NCBI GenBank assembly: GCA_963556145.1 | Contig: OY744462.1 | Span: 4,960,001 to 5,024,000 of the forward strand | DNA: 64,000 nt | Direction: 5' to 3' | Origin: Hygrocybe punicea | Lineage: Eukaryota; Basidiomycota; Agaricomycetes; Agaricales; Hygrophoraceae | Shown here: positions 56,121-64,000 of the stretch, piece after piece | Position numbering within the stretch: the stretch's first letter is position 1 | Layout: each line of letters starts with the position of its first letter | The notes under the pieces: generated by a model | Database searches by the model: none | Told to the model about the DNA's origin: nothing | What the model saw: the letters and a program-made list of their open reading frames with translations, nothing else | Position numbers and translations under genes: made by a program

Positions 56121-59100
56121 CTACCTTTTGCCCCAGGCGTTCCAATCGAACGATTTCATCTTGTTACCTTTCTTGTCAAGGACTCCAGGGTCGGCCTTCA
56201 TCGATTTCCGGGCGCCAGACGTACCTTCCAGTGCTGCCCAGTTGCTGGAGGACCGTTTGAGTATTGGAGTATTGGTGCTTTGCTCCTTATGCGTTAAAAA
56301 CTTGGCCCTCGAATTCGAACAGAATTCACCGTCGTTCTCTGGGGATTGTTGTTTTGGGCTAAGACACTCCAAACTGGATTGCTTGATATTGCGATAACCC
56401 TTGACAAACGAATGAGATCCTGTTTCAGGCTTCGCATGGTTCTGCAGTTCCTGGGGCAACACAGGCACCGAGAGAGTTGAGATAGGAACCAATGGCTTTA
56501 TAGGGTTTAAATGCAGCGCAGTATTATTGGGCGTTCCTGTATTAGACCGTTCGAAAGCGTGTCGGGGACCAGGTTCCAATTCTCGGCGGAAAGGATTTTT
56601 GGACACAATTGCCGGAATCGTAGTCGAATTCGCAGGTTGAATGGGGGCAGCAGCGAGTACTCTTCGCTTCCGATCAACCTCATCTGCCAGTGCTTGTATG
56701 CCGTTTCTGCCCTTCACGCTTCTCCTGTTCAAAACAGCAACATCGGGTGCGCGTCCCTTACACTTCATCTTATTCGGGCTAATTGGATTCCAAGTCTCCA
56801 GGGTATTCCACGCTGGGGGCTCCCTGTACAACATGAGCCATTCATCACGAGCTTGCATGTGTACCGTTTCCTTCTGTGTCACGCGAGCGCGAGCGCGTTG
56901 ATAATCGATATCAGACAGCGAACGGTAGAAAGCTACCGCTGCTTCTCGGGAGTTGTGTTCGCCTATCACGGCTTCTGCAATCGAATTTTGGAGCTCAAGT
57001 GGAATTGATAACGTTGATGAGGAAGGCAGTAGTCGAGACATGGTTGTGAGTGATCGACGTGTGGATTTGGGTGAAGAAGTACTGACAACGCCCCTGGTTG
57101 AGTCTCGAGTTGGCGGTGATCGCGAAGGATTTATGTTCGGACTAATGTCTGAACGACCGTTTGAGATCGGATGCGCAGAATCACGAGGAGATCTTTCGCC
57201 GTCACAATCTGCTGAATTCCAGCCATCCCAGCTCGGCCAAGAATTCCTACCTGCTCGTGACGATTGTGCACCAGCCACAACGTCAACTTGCTGTGAGCTT
57301 TCTGTCTTGATATCAAACGCAGCAGAAAGGGGACGCCATACATGCTCTGGAAGTTGGTTAAGTCTTCGCCTCTTTGTATTCTGGTGTGCGGATGTAGCAG
57401 CAATCCGTATCAAATTGTGCGACTTTCGAGTTCCCGTACTTGGTACACCGTTTAGAGTAGTTTTAGGTGCTGAGGATTGAGGAAAATATTGCGAGCTCTG
57501 TGGGATACTGTTGGAAAAAGTTTGTTCACCGTGGCTCGAAGCGCTGTTTGATCGGCGTCTGGTGTTAGTTCTCTCTGGGGTGCCCGGTGCCCTGTCCCTA
57601 GCAGCCCTTATCGCACCCGCAGAGGCTGGGTTGCATTGTCGGTCTAGTCGGTGAGACAACGTTTTACGAGAAATTGTCAAGGTTTGACCTTCCGTCATGA
57701 TGACAGATGTAACTGTCGTGTCTCTATGGTTTGTAGTGAAGTTCGACGCATCAAGATTTGTGATCGCTATCGACTGTGAATCGTGCACCGGCGGTTTCGC
57801 GGGTGGTTCAACACGAGAGGCTCTAACGCCAACCTCGAAATTGAAACCAGATGGCCAAAGTGGCACCTCACGGGGTTGTATTCCCTGGTGGCAGTGATCA
57901 GTATGTAGGACGATCGAGGAAATTACACGAACCGTGCAGGCTAGATCCATAGTTGGATTTTGAGAAGGTTCGGTGGCGGAGGTATTTGCATCTAAACAGG
58001 GAAAATCATCCAGTGAGTCAGTGTCCTCCAATAATTGGTTCTTGTCAACATATGGAGTCATATCCTCATCCCCGAACTCATCTTCATCTTCATCTTCGTC
58101 CCCATCCCCATCCCCATCCCCATCCCCCTCATCCTCAGCTCCACCTTCATCTCCCTCCCCGTCCTCCGTTCCATCTTCATCTCCGTCATCCTCGCTGCAG
58201 CTCCTGCTCTCCTCACTATCGTATTCTACTGCATCTTCTTCATCTTCGCCATGGTCATCCCCTTCAGTTTCCCAATGCACCGTATGGTAATGTTTGTGGC
58301 CACCATCATACGCGTACTCCATCCTGGTTTCACCAAGTCTTTCCATCCGTTTTCGGTAAGCTTCAATATTTCTATCGTAACGTTCCTCTTTTTGTCGCCT
58401 TTCGATCTGGCGCGCAAGGGTATGAGCGCTACCAATCCTGATGTTGGATCGGGCAGGTACATGTGAATTTATATACGGCAGTGCAGGTTTGACATTGGAG
58501 GTCTCGGCCCTGCCTGTAGCCAAACCTGAGCCTTCGGGCGGGGTGAAGACGGCATACACGTCTTGCATTGCTAACGTAGGTGGAACGCGGGCAGAAGTGC
58601 GATGCTGGGGTATGTGCTGGAGGGATGTGATGTGCAGCGTAAAGGGATCCGGAGTAGAGAACAGGGTACTACAATAGGAGGAGAGGAAAGTGAGAGAGGC
58701 ACGTATTGGAGTGGGATAATAGAGTTCTTTTTTGGATCCCGGGAGATAGCCCTGCGTGATAGAAGCGTTTGGGGTGCATTTTGTACCTCGGAGGTCTGAT
58801 ATTTCTATTTGAGAATAATTAGACGTGTGGGGAGAGCTGGACGAACCAACGATACTGAGGAGAGGGAAGGCGGGAAGCGCGCTGAATACCGTGTTGTCCA
58901 CCTTCTTGCAATCCTTGAGACGAAGTATCCGAAGACGCCACGGACCCCTCTTCTCTCTCACAGCATGCTTCCCATCCTTCGAGTGACTTTGTACGTTGTG
59001 CAGCAACGTGCTTGACAAGCTTTTCACACCGAACCCGCTTAGCGCCGTGGCACTGGCATCCAACGCGCACAGCCCATGCAGTCCTTTAAGTTCTAACACG

Positions 59101-59609
59101 TTATTGTCCGTCAACTCCTTGCACCCGGGAATTTCGAGAACGGTTATGAGACAAAAATCTGGCGTAGGGGGGACGCGTTGGAGTAGAGGAAGATGTTTAT
59201 CTGAGAGAGGGATGGGGTACACGTGCAGATCTACAGGGAGGTTGGAGAAAACTTGAACAATGACGACCCAGAGCCGTGGATCAACATTCTTCAGCGAGAA
59301 GTCGGACTCTGGGTCATTGAAACCAGGCATGAGGGCTCGGAGTACATCATACTCCGAGAACGAGGATGGCCGTTGGTAGTGGATACGAGCGCATCCGACG
59401 TCAATTTGGTCTGGATACTCAATGAGCCTTTTGATAGCAAAGTAAGTGAGAGAAGGAATGTAGTGAAATTTTGACGACTGGAGCTCGTGGAGGTGGTCGT
59501 AGGGTCCAAGCACATTTGCTGGTGGTAGTACCGACTTGACAATGGTTGTTCCTGCCTCGTCTGAGGCAGTAGATTGACGAGAATTCCACAGCACGACTGG
59601 TTGATTCAT
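56121..59609 (-). CDS. Large uncharacterised protein with LRR-like N-terminus and acidic repeat
   Basis: A single long open frame of 1162 residues from ATG 59609; upstream an ATG at 59697 (MEPNQIPVSVLSLFRR) could join through a 37 nt intron to give a slightly longer start. Residues 1-330 contain Leu-rich, ribonuclease-inhibitor-like phrases (LITVLEIPGCKELTDNNVLE, LRILRLKDCKKVDNTVF), suggesting a short F-box/LRR-type fold. A central acidic low-complexity run (many GD/ED dipeptides, residues ~470-540) is followed by Ser/Arg/Pro-rich, probably disordered sequence with NLS-like clusters (HQNTKRRRLNQLP), ending FDWNAWGKR. Nuclear location is likely. No defined function. Confidence 0.78.
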   Translation of the reverse strand: MNQPVVLWNSRQSTASDEAGTTIVKSVLPPANVLGPYDHLHELQSSKFHYIPSLTYFAIKRLIEYPDQIDVGCARIHYQRPSSFSEYDVLRALMPGFNDPESDFSLKNVDPRLWVVIVQVFSNLPVDLHVYPIPLSDKHLPLLQRVPPTPDFCLITVLEIPGCKELTDNNVLELKGLHGLCALDASATALSGFGVKSLSSTLLHNVQSHSKDGKHAVREKRGPWRLRILRLKDCKKVDNTVFSALPAFPLLSIVGSSSSPHTSNYSQIEISDLRGTKCTPNASITQGYLPGSKKELYYPTPIRASLTFLSSYCSTLFSTPDPFTLHITSLQHIPQHRTSARVPPTLAMQDVYAVFTPPEGSGLATGRAETSNVKPALPYINSHVPARSNIRIGSAHTLARQIERRQKEERYDRNIEAYRKRMERLGETRMEYAYDGGHKHYHTVHWETEGDDHGEDEEDAVEYDSEESRSCSEDDGDEDGTEDGEGDEGGAEDEGDGDGDGDGDEDEDEDEFGDEDMTPYVDKNQLLEDTDSLDDFPCLDANTSATEPSQNPTMDLACTVRVISSIVLHTDHCHQGIQPREVPLWPSGFNFEVGVRASRVEPPAKPPVHDSQSIAITNLDASNFTTNHRDTTVTSVIMTEGQTLTISRKTLSHRLDRQCNPASAGAIRAARDRAPGTPERTNTRRRSNSASSHGEQTFSNSIPQSSQYFPQSSAPKTTLNGVPSTGTRKSHNLIRIAATSAHQNTKRRRLNQLPEHVWRPLSAAFDIKTESSQQVDVVAGAQSSRAGRNSWPSWDGWNSADCDGERSPRDSAHPISNGRSDISPNINPSRSPPTRDSTRGVVSTSSPKSTRRSLTTMSRLLPSSSTLSIPLELQNSIAEAVIGEHNSREAAVAFYRSLSDIDYQRARARVTQKETVHMQARDEWLMLYREPPAWNTLETWNPISPNKMKCKGRAPDVAVLNRRSVKGRNGIQALADEVDRKRRVLAAAPIQPANSTTIPAIVSKNPFRRELEPGPRHAFERSNTGTPNNTALHLNPIKPLVPISTLSVPVLPQELQNHAKPETGSHSFVKGYRNIKQSSLECLSPKQQSPENDGEFCSNSRAKFLTHKEQSTNTPILKRSSSNWAALEGTSGARKSMKADPGVLDKKGNKMKSFDWNAWGKR
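58060..58215. repeat. Microsatellite encoding the acidic tract
   Basis: Plus-strand runs of tcatcttcatcttca-type triplets and (ccccat)n, about five copies of the latter at 58100-58130. On the coding strand they give Asp-Glu and Gly-Asp repeats in the large protein. Repeat length is a multiple of three, so copy-number change would keep the frame. Confidence 0.85.
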
Positions 59610-59973
59610 ACCCTGATCGCGCAACTTCCCACGCACCCCTTGGCTCTACACGCCTAAACAAGCTCAGTACTGAAACCGGGATTTGGTTCGGTTCCATGAC
59701 ACAGTCACATGGGAGTCCCCTGGTTCAGTACTGGTCGACTGGTCACTTTGCCCTCTAATCAACTCTGCTCGAGTTGCACGTGTTGATTAGCCAGCTGGGG
59801 CATGAACTTGTTTGGAAAGATTCAACTTCACGGCTAATCGACTCTGCTTAAGTGGAGCATGAGGGATAGCAAAGAATTGGAGCTTGTTCTTCTGGCTTGA
59901 AGCCAGGAGAGAACAAGTCCATAAGGTAGCTGATATTTTTGGAGTACATTTGTGCCATACAATTGGTAAAGGT

Positions 59974-60300
59974 CTATGTAAAAAGCTCGTATTCGAGTGT
60001 TTGTATGTTCGTCTCGATCCGACCAAATTCACGCACGACATGCTCTTTGCTGAGTTTATTTCCTGCTGCGATCTGATAAATTGAGCTGACTGGGCCAGGT
60101 GGGCGTGGTGCAGTAAGAACTGCTTCATTGCCCGCAGGTCCGCTGGCAGAAGGGATAACAAACACAGTTTCGGATGGCTGCACATGGGGACGTGAAGAGG
60201 CACCACCCGCCGTGACTACACCTCTTTTTTGCTGGAATTGTCGCTGTTGCTGAGCACCAGGTTCGGGAGGTAAATTCAGCAGCAAAGGATCGATATTCAT
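59974..60300 (-). CDS. Small helical protein, uncharacterised
   Basis: An intronless 108-residue frame starting MNIDPLLLNLPPEPGAQQQ. The first two thirds are Gln/Pro/Ser-rich; the C-terminus is a charged helix (GNKLSKEHVVREFGRIETNI) ending ELFT before a TAG. Beyond the stop the frame stays open for another 45 codons, so a C-terminal exon, read-through or a mutated stop cannot be excluded. No domain identified. Divergent from the tiny gene at 60469. Confidence 0.5.
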   Translation of the reverse strand: MNIDPLLLNLPPEPGAQQQRQFQQKRGVVTAGGASSRPHVQPSETVFVIPSASGPAGNEAVLTAPRPPGPVSSIYQIAAGNKLSKEHVVREFGRIETNIQTLEYELFT

Positions 60301-60468
60301 GGTGTGAAAAAGGATCAGAAACTGCGCTGGTAAGCACCTGTGTATATCTCTGAATTACAATGACAATTTTAATTAATTGCGCTGCAGATATATACTTCCG
60401 AAGAAGCTCATCAGTAGTCACTGGACCTCACCGGTGATGTCCGAAAATCCTTTTCACAAACCACCATC

Positions 60469-60823
60469 ATGCCAAGGCAAACGCACCGCGCAACTAGAGA
60501 CAATACCTTTGTTATCGAGTTACCAGCAGGCTACGACTTCATTTCTGTGTTCTCCCAAACTTTCCGCTTCACATTTGTCCCTCGTCATTCCGGACCTGTT
60601 GTATGTCTCGTTTTCTGTTTGATTAATGGTACAATGCTGACGAACACTCTCCTAGACCGTTGAGCTAACGATTCCATCAACCCAACAACGCGCCATATCG
60701 CCTGACCTTCACATCCTTGCTAGGGATCACACTGGAAGCACAACGGAACCCGAAACTCCGTAAGTTCTTGTACTAACAAATTACCTGCTAGCTAATAGAG
60801 GAATCGAATTCAAGGACGCCTAG
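60469..60823 (+). CDS. Very small conserved-looking protein, uncharacterised
   Basis: Three exons joined by 55-60 nt introns in phase give 86 residues, beginning MPRQTHRATRDNTFVIELPA and ending GIEFKDA. The pattern of alternating hydrophobics (FRFTFVPRHSGPV, TVELTIPST) suggests a small beta-sandwich. Codon use and consistent splicing argue that it is real. No family recognised. Confidence 0.5.
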
Positions 60824-61224
60824 GAAAAATACTAGCAATATGAAAAGGATAACGGGTGAAAAGACTCCGAGCTGATCGTGTCTTGACAGCCTGGCAGGTA
60901 TATACAGGTGACTTGTTTAACTTGTTTCGAGTCTTACATCTTTTTTTACACGACCTTTCAGTAACTTGCAAACATTTGGCAGTAGTTCGCAACTTCTCAC
61001 ATGGAATACATGTTTTTTAAGTTTTGTTGTATTGTAATAATTAAATGACGTCAAGTCTGATCACGTCTTTAACCCTCAACCTCCATGACCTCAAATACTG
61101 TACAAGTCCTCGTTGATAGCCTTGGCAAAGCGGATGTGTCGCGCAAGCGAGATAGGTGGGTATTCCATAACACAAGAGGATAGTTGGGATGACCCGCTGA
61201 AACCACTGACGAAGAAACGACCCC

Positions 61225-62861
61225 ATGGAGAGATACACGCATGCGGCCCGTTGGCTTCCTGCTAGTTTTGACACTTTTGTGAACTTAACAGCGGTTCTGG
61301 ATGCTGGCATGAAAATGAATCAAGGATCCATAGCAGACTTGGAGAATACGTATGTTGTGCCTCGAAACTGTCCATCTATGTGCTCACACTGCTCTAGCGA
61401 TACTGATGATCGAGATTATTTCCAACGTGTCTACGAGGCGTTTTCTAAGTCGGTCCCTGGCCTCGCTGAGGTTGTCTTAAGTCTACATCAGAACCCCGGT
61501 GCTAGGAAAAAATTCATCGCCAAGGTATGCATATATGCTTTAAGAATCAATTTTAAAACTGACCATGACTTCACTCAAGGTTGTTACAGCAGCAGGCGAT
61601 GCTCGTGCCGACGATACAGCCAGCTTAAGAAATGCTGGAGTCGCTTACATATGCAAGGACCCTGGCTCGCAAGTCTCACCGCCAATAACAAAAGATCAAG
61701 GAAAATCGGTCAGGGGATTCAATCACCCAACGACAGCAAGACTACTTTGCCCAATGCGCTGCCTAATGGACTTCGATCGTGATCCGAAGTAAGTCTCTTA
61801 TACTATGTTTTAGTACAAATGTCTCATTATCTATCAGATCGATGACGAATAGGATAAAGGATGGGTCTGTGAAGATCACCAGTGTCGAGTGGCCCAGCTT
61901 TCTCTACGACGAAACGATGTATGATCCGAAGGAAAAAGATAAAGGTTTTCTACGTGGTTTTCTATTAGTCCATGTGAGTAACTAGTAATTGTATTGGCTA
62001 TTGAATATTGAAATTTCATGTCTTGTGCAGGTTTATCGTCATTTATTTACTGGACCTGCATCGGCCTTGTCGCCAAATGATCGCAAATCAACAAAACCAC
62101 CGAAGGCCAAGATCCATTGGTTGACCAATGTCACACCACGCACAATAGCTTATGCCGCAGTGCAGGTAAGCGAATAATCTAATAAGCGAAACTTGTTGAT
62201 ATTCCCTCAGGCTCGGTTCATGATTAGCTCTAGCAGCACTTGGTCGGTTTTAGATGGGACGTTCAACGCAAAAAGAGTCTTCTATGATATTGTGAAACTC
62301 TTTGAAACTGATCCCGGCGATGCATGGTGCGTTGAAACGTTGAAGTGGTGGGACCAGTGAGTCAAATTTCAATGTTCTGACAATGATTTTCATCGTTTTG
62401 TCATAATCAGGCAAGTACCTGGACTACAGCAGGACGCATGCAAGACGAGAGTTATCAAAGACCTCACGGTTGAAGAAAACAATGATCTCGAGGACATTCT
62501 TGCAGCAAGACTGAAGCGGCGCTATGGGACAGGACAGGCTCCTCCTCCGGTGGAAAACAGTACTGACTCGGCCGCCCTGCCTCCCGTTTCTACCGAAAAT
62601 CACAACAACGAACCTCAGCATTCAAGTTCGAAAAAACAGCAAACCGACCTCAGTACTGGCAATCACAAACCTGTCATTTCGGACTCACGCGGCGAGCTTG
62701 ACTCTTGCAGCAGTCTCTCCAGCGAAAACGAATATGAAGATCCCAGCAAAGATCCCAGCAAATCAGTGGAGGAAAACACAAGTGTCAAGGTGCTGAAGAG
62801 CAAGAAGAAGACGACAACGAAGGGGAAAACGGTCAAACCGAAGCGCAAGGCGAGGAAGTAG
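61225..62861 (+). CDS. DUF6698-family protein
   Basis: Six exons in phase. The order of features fits the agaricomycete DUF6698 family: MERYTHAARW, FVNLTAVLDAGMKMNQG, VVLSLHQNPGARKKFIAK, GDARADDTASLRNA, VRGFNHPTTARLLCP, WPSFLYDETMYDPKEKDKG, RGFLLVHVYRHLFTGPASAL, VTPRTIAYAAVQARFMISS and WCVETLKWWDQ. A Lys-rich, Ser/Glu-rich tail with KPKRKARK closes the protein at 62861. The family occurs in large numbers in mushroom genomes; its function is unknown. No stop or frameshift is present, so this copy is intact. ATG 61225 is chosen because an in-frame TGA lies just upstream. Confidence 0.8.
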
Positions 62862-62885
62862 ACTCAGGCTGTGGCCTCGTTCCGT

Positions 62886-62955
62886 TTGCTTTCTGTATGC
62901 TTTCCATATACTTTCCGTATACTTTCCGTGTGCTTTCCATATGGTTTCCGTGCGT
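62886..62955. repeat. Short tandem repeat in the 3' flank of the DUF6698 gene
   Basis: About six imperfect copies of an 11-13 bp unit related to ctttccrtatac (for example ctttccatata, ctttccgtata, ctttccgtgtg) directly after the stop codon, within the probable 3' UTR. Confidence 0.8.
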
Positions 62956-63525
62956 TTTTCGGCTGCTATGTGTACGTACTAGTAATAACAGGGTTTCAAC
63001 GAGAATACATGTTTTTTAAAAGAGTTGACAAGGTGGAAAAATTGAACGGAGCAACAACTACCCAACGCTGTCATGTTTAACTTGAAAGGTCCCGTAAGAC
63101 CTTTTCAAGGGATTGTGAACATTGAAAACTGAGGAGAGGTGGAGACCTCAATACAAGGACGGGTAGGTTCTGTAGTAGGGCTGGGGAACTTGGGTCGAGG
63201 CTGCAACGCCCGGACAAGTCCCGGTGAAGTAGGTAGCTAGGTAGTATTTCATCTAGCATATTTTCGTAAATTGTCCGGTCAATTCTGGTCGAATGGTCAC
63301 CATATACTCATCATATTTGGATAAAGGTACGTCAATTTGCTCGCCGACACATTCCTCGTACATTCTGAGCATATCTACAGAAATTGTCACAATTTGATCG
63401 GAATATGCCGTCGTCGTATTTTGGCTCTTTACGCTGTGAAGATGGGTTCAATAGTGGGGCAATGGAATGAGAGGGAAAAGATGGGAGGAAGGCACGGAAT
63501 GTCCAAGAAACATAAAACAAAAAAC
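62956..63525. other. Intergenic region, nothing found
   Basis: Sequence between the DUF6698 3' flank and the stop of the recombinase fragment. Only short open frames; no RNA gene or repeat boundary recognised. Confidence 0.4.
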
Positions 63526-64000
63526 TCATGTGGAATGCGCTGGTCGGCCATGTATAAGTACCTGCAACACAAAAGGGTTTTTGTGGATGTAGATCTGAAA
63601 AGCTGCAGATGACCAGCACCCAGCGGCCTGAATGATGTGAGGTGCCGCACCTGAGACAGCGAGAGATGTGGCGCCTCCAGTGCGCATAGACTGGCCAGCA
63701 AGGGAGATGGGATAAATCTTTTGCATGCATTTGATGAACCATGAATGGCAGGGGACAGTACCATCGGCTTTTAGCCAGAGTGGCAAGTGGAAGGGGAACA
63801 GTCGATCATGGGACACAATGTAGGCAAAGAAAAAATGATATGGGTCATCAGAAATGGGGAGATGCTGGACGCGGACTATGTTTCCCTGAAAGAAGGAGTT
63901 GGCTTTGTGCATAGGTAGCGTGTAACTATAATCAAGATGTGTGAAAGAAACAGTGTGGTGCAGTGAGAGTTTGTGAGGATCATCCAAATGGTGATGATCG
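63526..64000 (-). CDS. Crypton-like tyrosine recombinase, C-terminal part (runs off right edge)
   Basis: The frame is open from the window edge to the stop at 63526. It matches the catalytic half of basidiomycete Crypton-type tyrosine recombinases: YSYTLPMHKANSFFQGN, PYHFFFAYIVSHDRLFPFH, LWLKADGTVPCHSWFI, then AGQSMRTGGATSLAVSGAAP (box II, with the catalytic Arg and Gln where His is common), HIIQAAGCWSSAAFQ, and the nucleophile Tyr in IYIHKNP. The Cys in GCW replaces the more usual Arg. The N-terminal half lies outside the window, so intactness cannot be judged. Such enzymes move Crypton DNA elements by recombination without a transposase of the DDE type. Confidence 0.72.
   Translation of the reverse strand, partial: DHHHLDDPHKLSLHHTVSFTHLDYSYTLPMHKANSFFQGNIVRVQHLPISDDPYHFFFAYIVSHDRLFPFHLPLWLKADGTVPCHSWFIKCMQKIYPISLAGQSMRTGGATSLAVSGAAPHIIQAAGCWSSAAFQIYIHKNPFVLQVLIHGRPAHST

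Noticed and set aside
63332..63742. Minus-strand open frame overlapping the recombinase in another frame
   Set aside because: The overlapping frame at 63526-64000 carries clear tyrosine recombinase motifs; this one is its shadow.

Overview
The window is nuclear DNA of a filamentous basidiomycete, most likely an agaricomycete. Nearly every gene is cut by many 45-85 nt GT-AG introns, genes are packed closely on both strands, several pairs share very short divergent promoters, and the conserved products are typical fungal proteins (Nur1, Yme1, Mge1, Ptc7, XPD/Rad3, C1-THF synthase, PNGase A, DUF6698). All gene models were spliced by eye from GT/AG sites and reading phase, so exon borders are inferences. 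Several apparent starts are GTG or TTG codons and were moved to the nearest usable ATG.

Layout. 0-7.6 kb: two paralogous CCCH zinc-finger/coiled-coil proteins (the first runs off the left edge) flanking a Nur1-type nuclear-rim protein and a small membrane coiled-coil protein. 7.7-15.3 kb: fructose-1,6-bisphosphatase, a four-finger C2H2 factor, a Pmp3-domain protein and a PNGase A-type secreted amidase. 15.3-19 kb: trifunctional C1-tetrahydrofolate synthase. 19.57-21.07 kb: a 1.49 kb terminal-inverted-repeat element with a target-site duplication, carrying a decayed, intron-bearing fragment of a delta-8 sphingolipid desaturase; it sits 67 bp upstream of a macro-domain gene. 22-34.9 kb: a mitochondrial TPR-like protein, the TFIIH helicase XPD/Rad3, an F-box protein with an XPA-like tail, the i-AAA protease Yme1, and a GCIP-family protein.

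35.9-43.5 kb is transposon territory: a Tnp2-type transposase gene and its partner gene. The transposase is split by a 1.94 kb LTR-flanked non-autonomous element (158 bp identical LTRs, 4 bp target duplication) whose interior repeats the motif TGACGTGGC five times. 44-55.3 kb returns to housekeeping genes: a disordered nuclear protein, mitochondrial PheRS, the GrpE homologue Mge1, an FAD monooxygenase, dipeptidyl peptidase III and a Ptc7-type PP2C phosphatase. 56-64 kb holds a large orphan protein with an acidic repeat, two very small genes, an intact DUF6698 gene, and at the right edge the C-terminal end of a Crypton-like tyrosine recombinase.

There is no operon logic. The shared theme is organelle and nuclear housekeeping interrupted by young mobile DNA. 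The most notable items are the element carrying the desaturase fragment, the nested LTR element, and the CCCH/coiled-coil paralogue pair.
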